Source of the DNA: Fimenecus sp045613685
Lineage (GTDB): Bacteria > Bacillota > Clostridia > Oscillospirales > Acutalibacteraceae
Reading direction: 5' to 3'
Length of the DNA stretch: 11,512 nucleotides
Assembly: GCA_045613685.1 (NCBI GenBank)
Contig: JAZLBL010000021.1
Coordinates: 1 to 11,512 of the forward strand
A model generated the notes under the pieces. It saw only the letters and a list, made by a program, of their open reading frames with translations, did not search any database and was not told where the DNA came from. How positions within the stretch are numbered: the first letter of the stretch is position 1; each line of letters starts with the position of its first letter. Shown here piece after piece: positions 11,414 to 11,512 of this stretch. Position numbers and translations under genes: made by a program.

Positions 11414-11512
11414 GCAAATTTGAATTTGTTTAACTCTTTTAAAGTGCATTTACTTTGGCTCCCTCTGACGAGGGAGCTGTCGAGCGTATGCGAGACTGAG
11501 GGAGAGATTTAG
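11412..11512 (+). mobile_element. MITE-like repeat element, copy 2 (cut by the window edge)
   Basis: Positions 11412-11507 match the reverse complement of 2100-2195 at 89 of 96 positions; five of the seven differences are clustered at 11430-11434. It includes the perfect 8-bp hairpin at 11458-11477. By comparison with the 219-bp copy 1, roughly 110-120 more bases should lie beyond the window. Like copy 1 it begins immediately next to an operon's terminator. Confidence 0.75.

Noticed and set aside
11303..11512. 69-aa plus-strand open frame running off the right edge
   Set aside because: It overlaps the hydrolase end, runs through a terminator hairpin and into the non-coding repeat.
1..11512. 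CRISPR array, tRNA/rRNA genes, insertion sequence or prophage
   Set aside because: No regularly spaced repeats, cloverleaf-like sequence, transposase, integrase or phage gene was seen; the only repeats are the two hairpin elements.

Overview
The window is AT-rich DNA with tightly packed genes and clear Gram-positive style promoters, GGAGG-type ribosome sites and T-tailed hairpin terminators. Together with the gene families (DacF-like D-Ala-D-Ala carboxypeptidase with a C-terminal anchor, MelB-type GPH transporter, clostridial-style small metallophosphoesterase) this suggests a low-GC Firmicute, most likely an anaerobic Clostridia lineage such as Oscillospiraceae/Ruminococcaceae. That placement is inference from family resemblance, not a database result.

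Layout. On the left, a minus-strand glyceraldehyde-3-phosphate dehydrogenase gene (84-1118) ends in a terminator (33-60). A short regulatory region with a Rex-like dyad separates it from a divergent plus-strand gene (1303-1956) for an orphan, degenerate histidine-kinase-type ATPase domain. Then comes a 219-bp MITE-like near-palindromic element (1974-2192). A second, partial copy lies at the right edge (11412-11512), in opposite orientation and also just beyond a terminator.

The centre is a four-gene minus-strand operon transcribed from a strong promoter at 7594-7622 to a terminator at 2197-2228. In order it encodes a 785-aa fusion of a MurE-like Mur ligase with a complete N-acetylglutamate kinase (ArgB), a 62-aa single-membrane-span protein, a GPH-family sugar:cation symporter and a 462-aa metallophosphoesterase. 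The genes overlap or lie 2 nt apart. The fusion joins a peptidoglycan-type ligase to an arginine-pathway kinase and is the most unusual object here.

On the right, a second small metallophosphoesterase (7665-8354, minus) and a two-gene plus-strand operon share a compact divergent region whose two promoters overlap each other. The operon encodes a membrane-anchored D-Ala-D-Ala carboxypeptidase and a class-C beta-lactamase-like serine hydrolase, and ends in a terminator at 11385-11413.

Taken together, the window holds one central glycolytic gene plus cell-wall genes (Mur ligase fusion, carboxypeptidase, serine hydrolase), transport, and two phosphoesterases that both carry Thr where the family normally has the metal-binding Asn of the GNH motif. 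I see no tRNA, rRNA, CRISPR array, transposase or phage gene.
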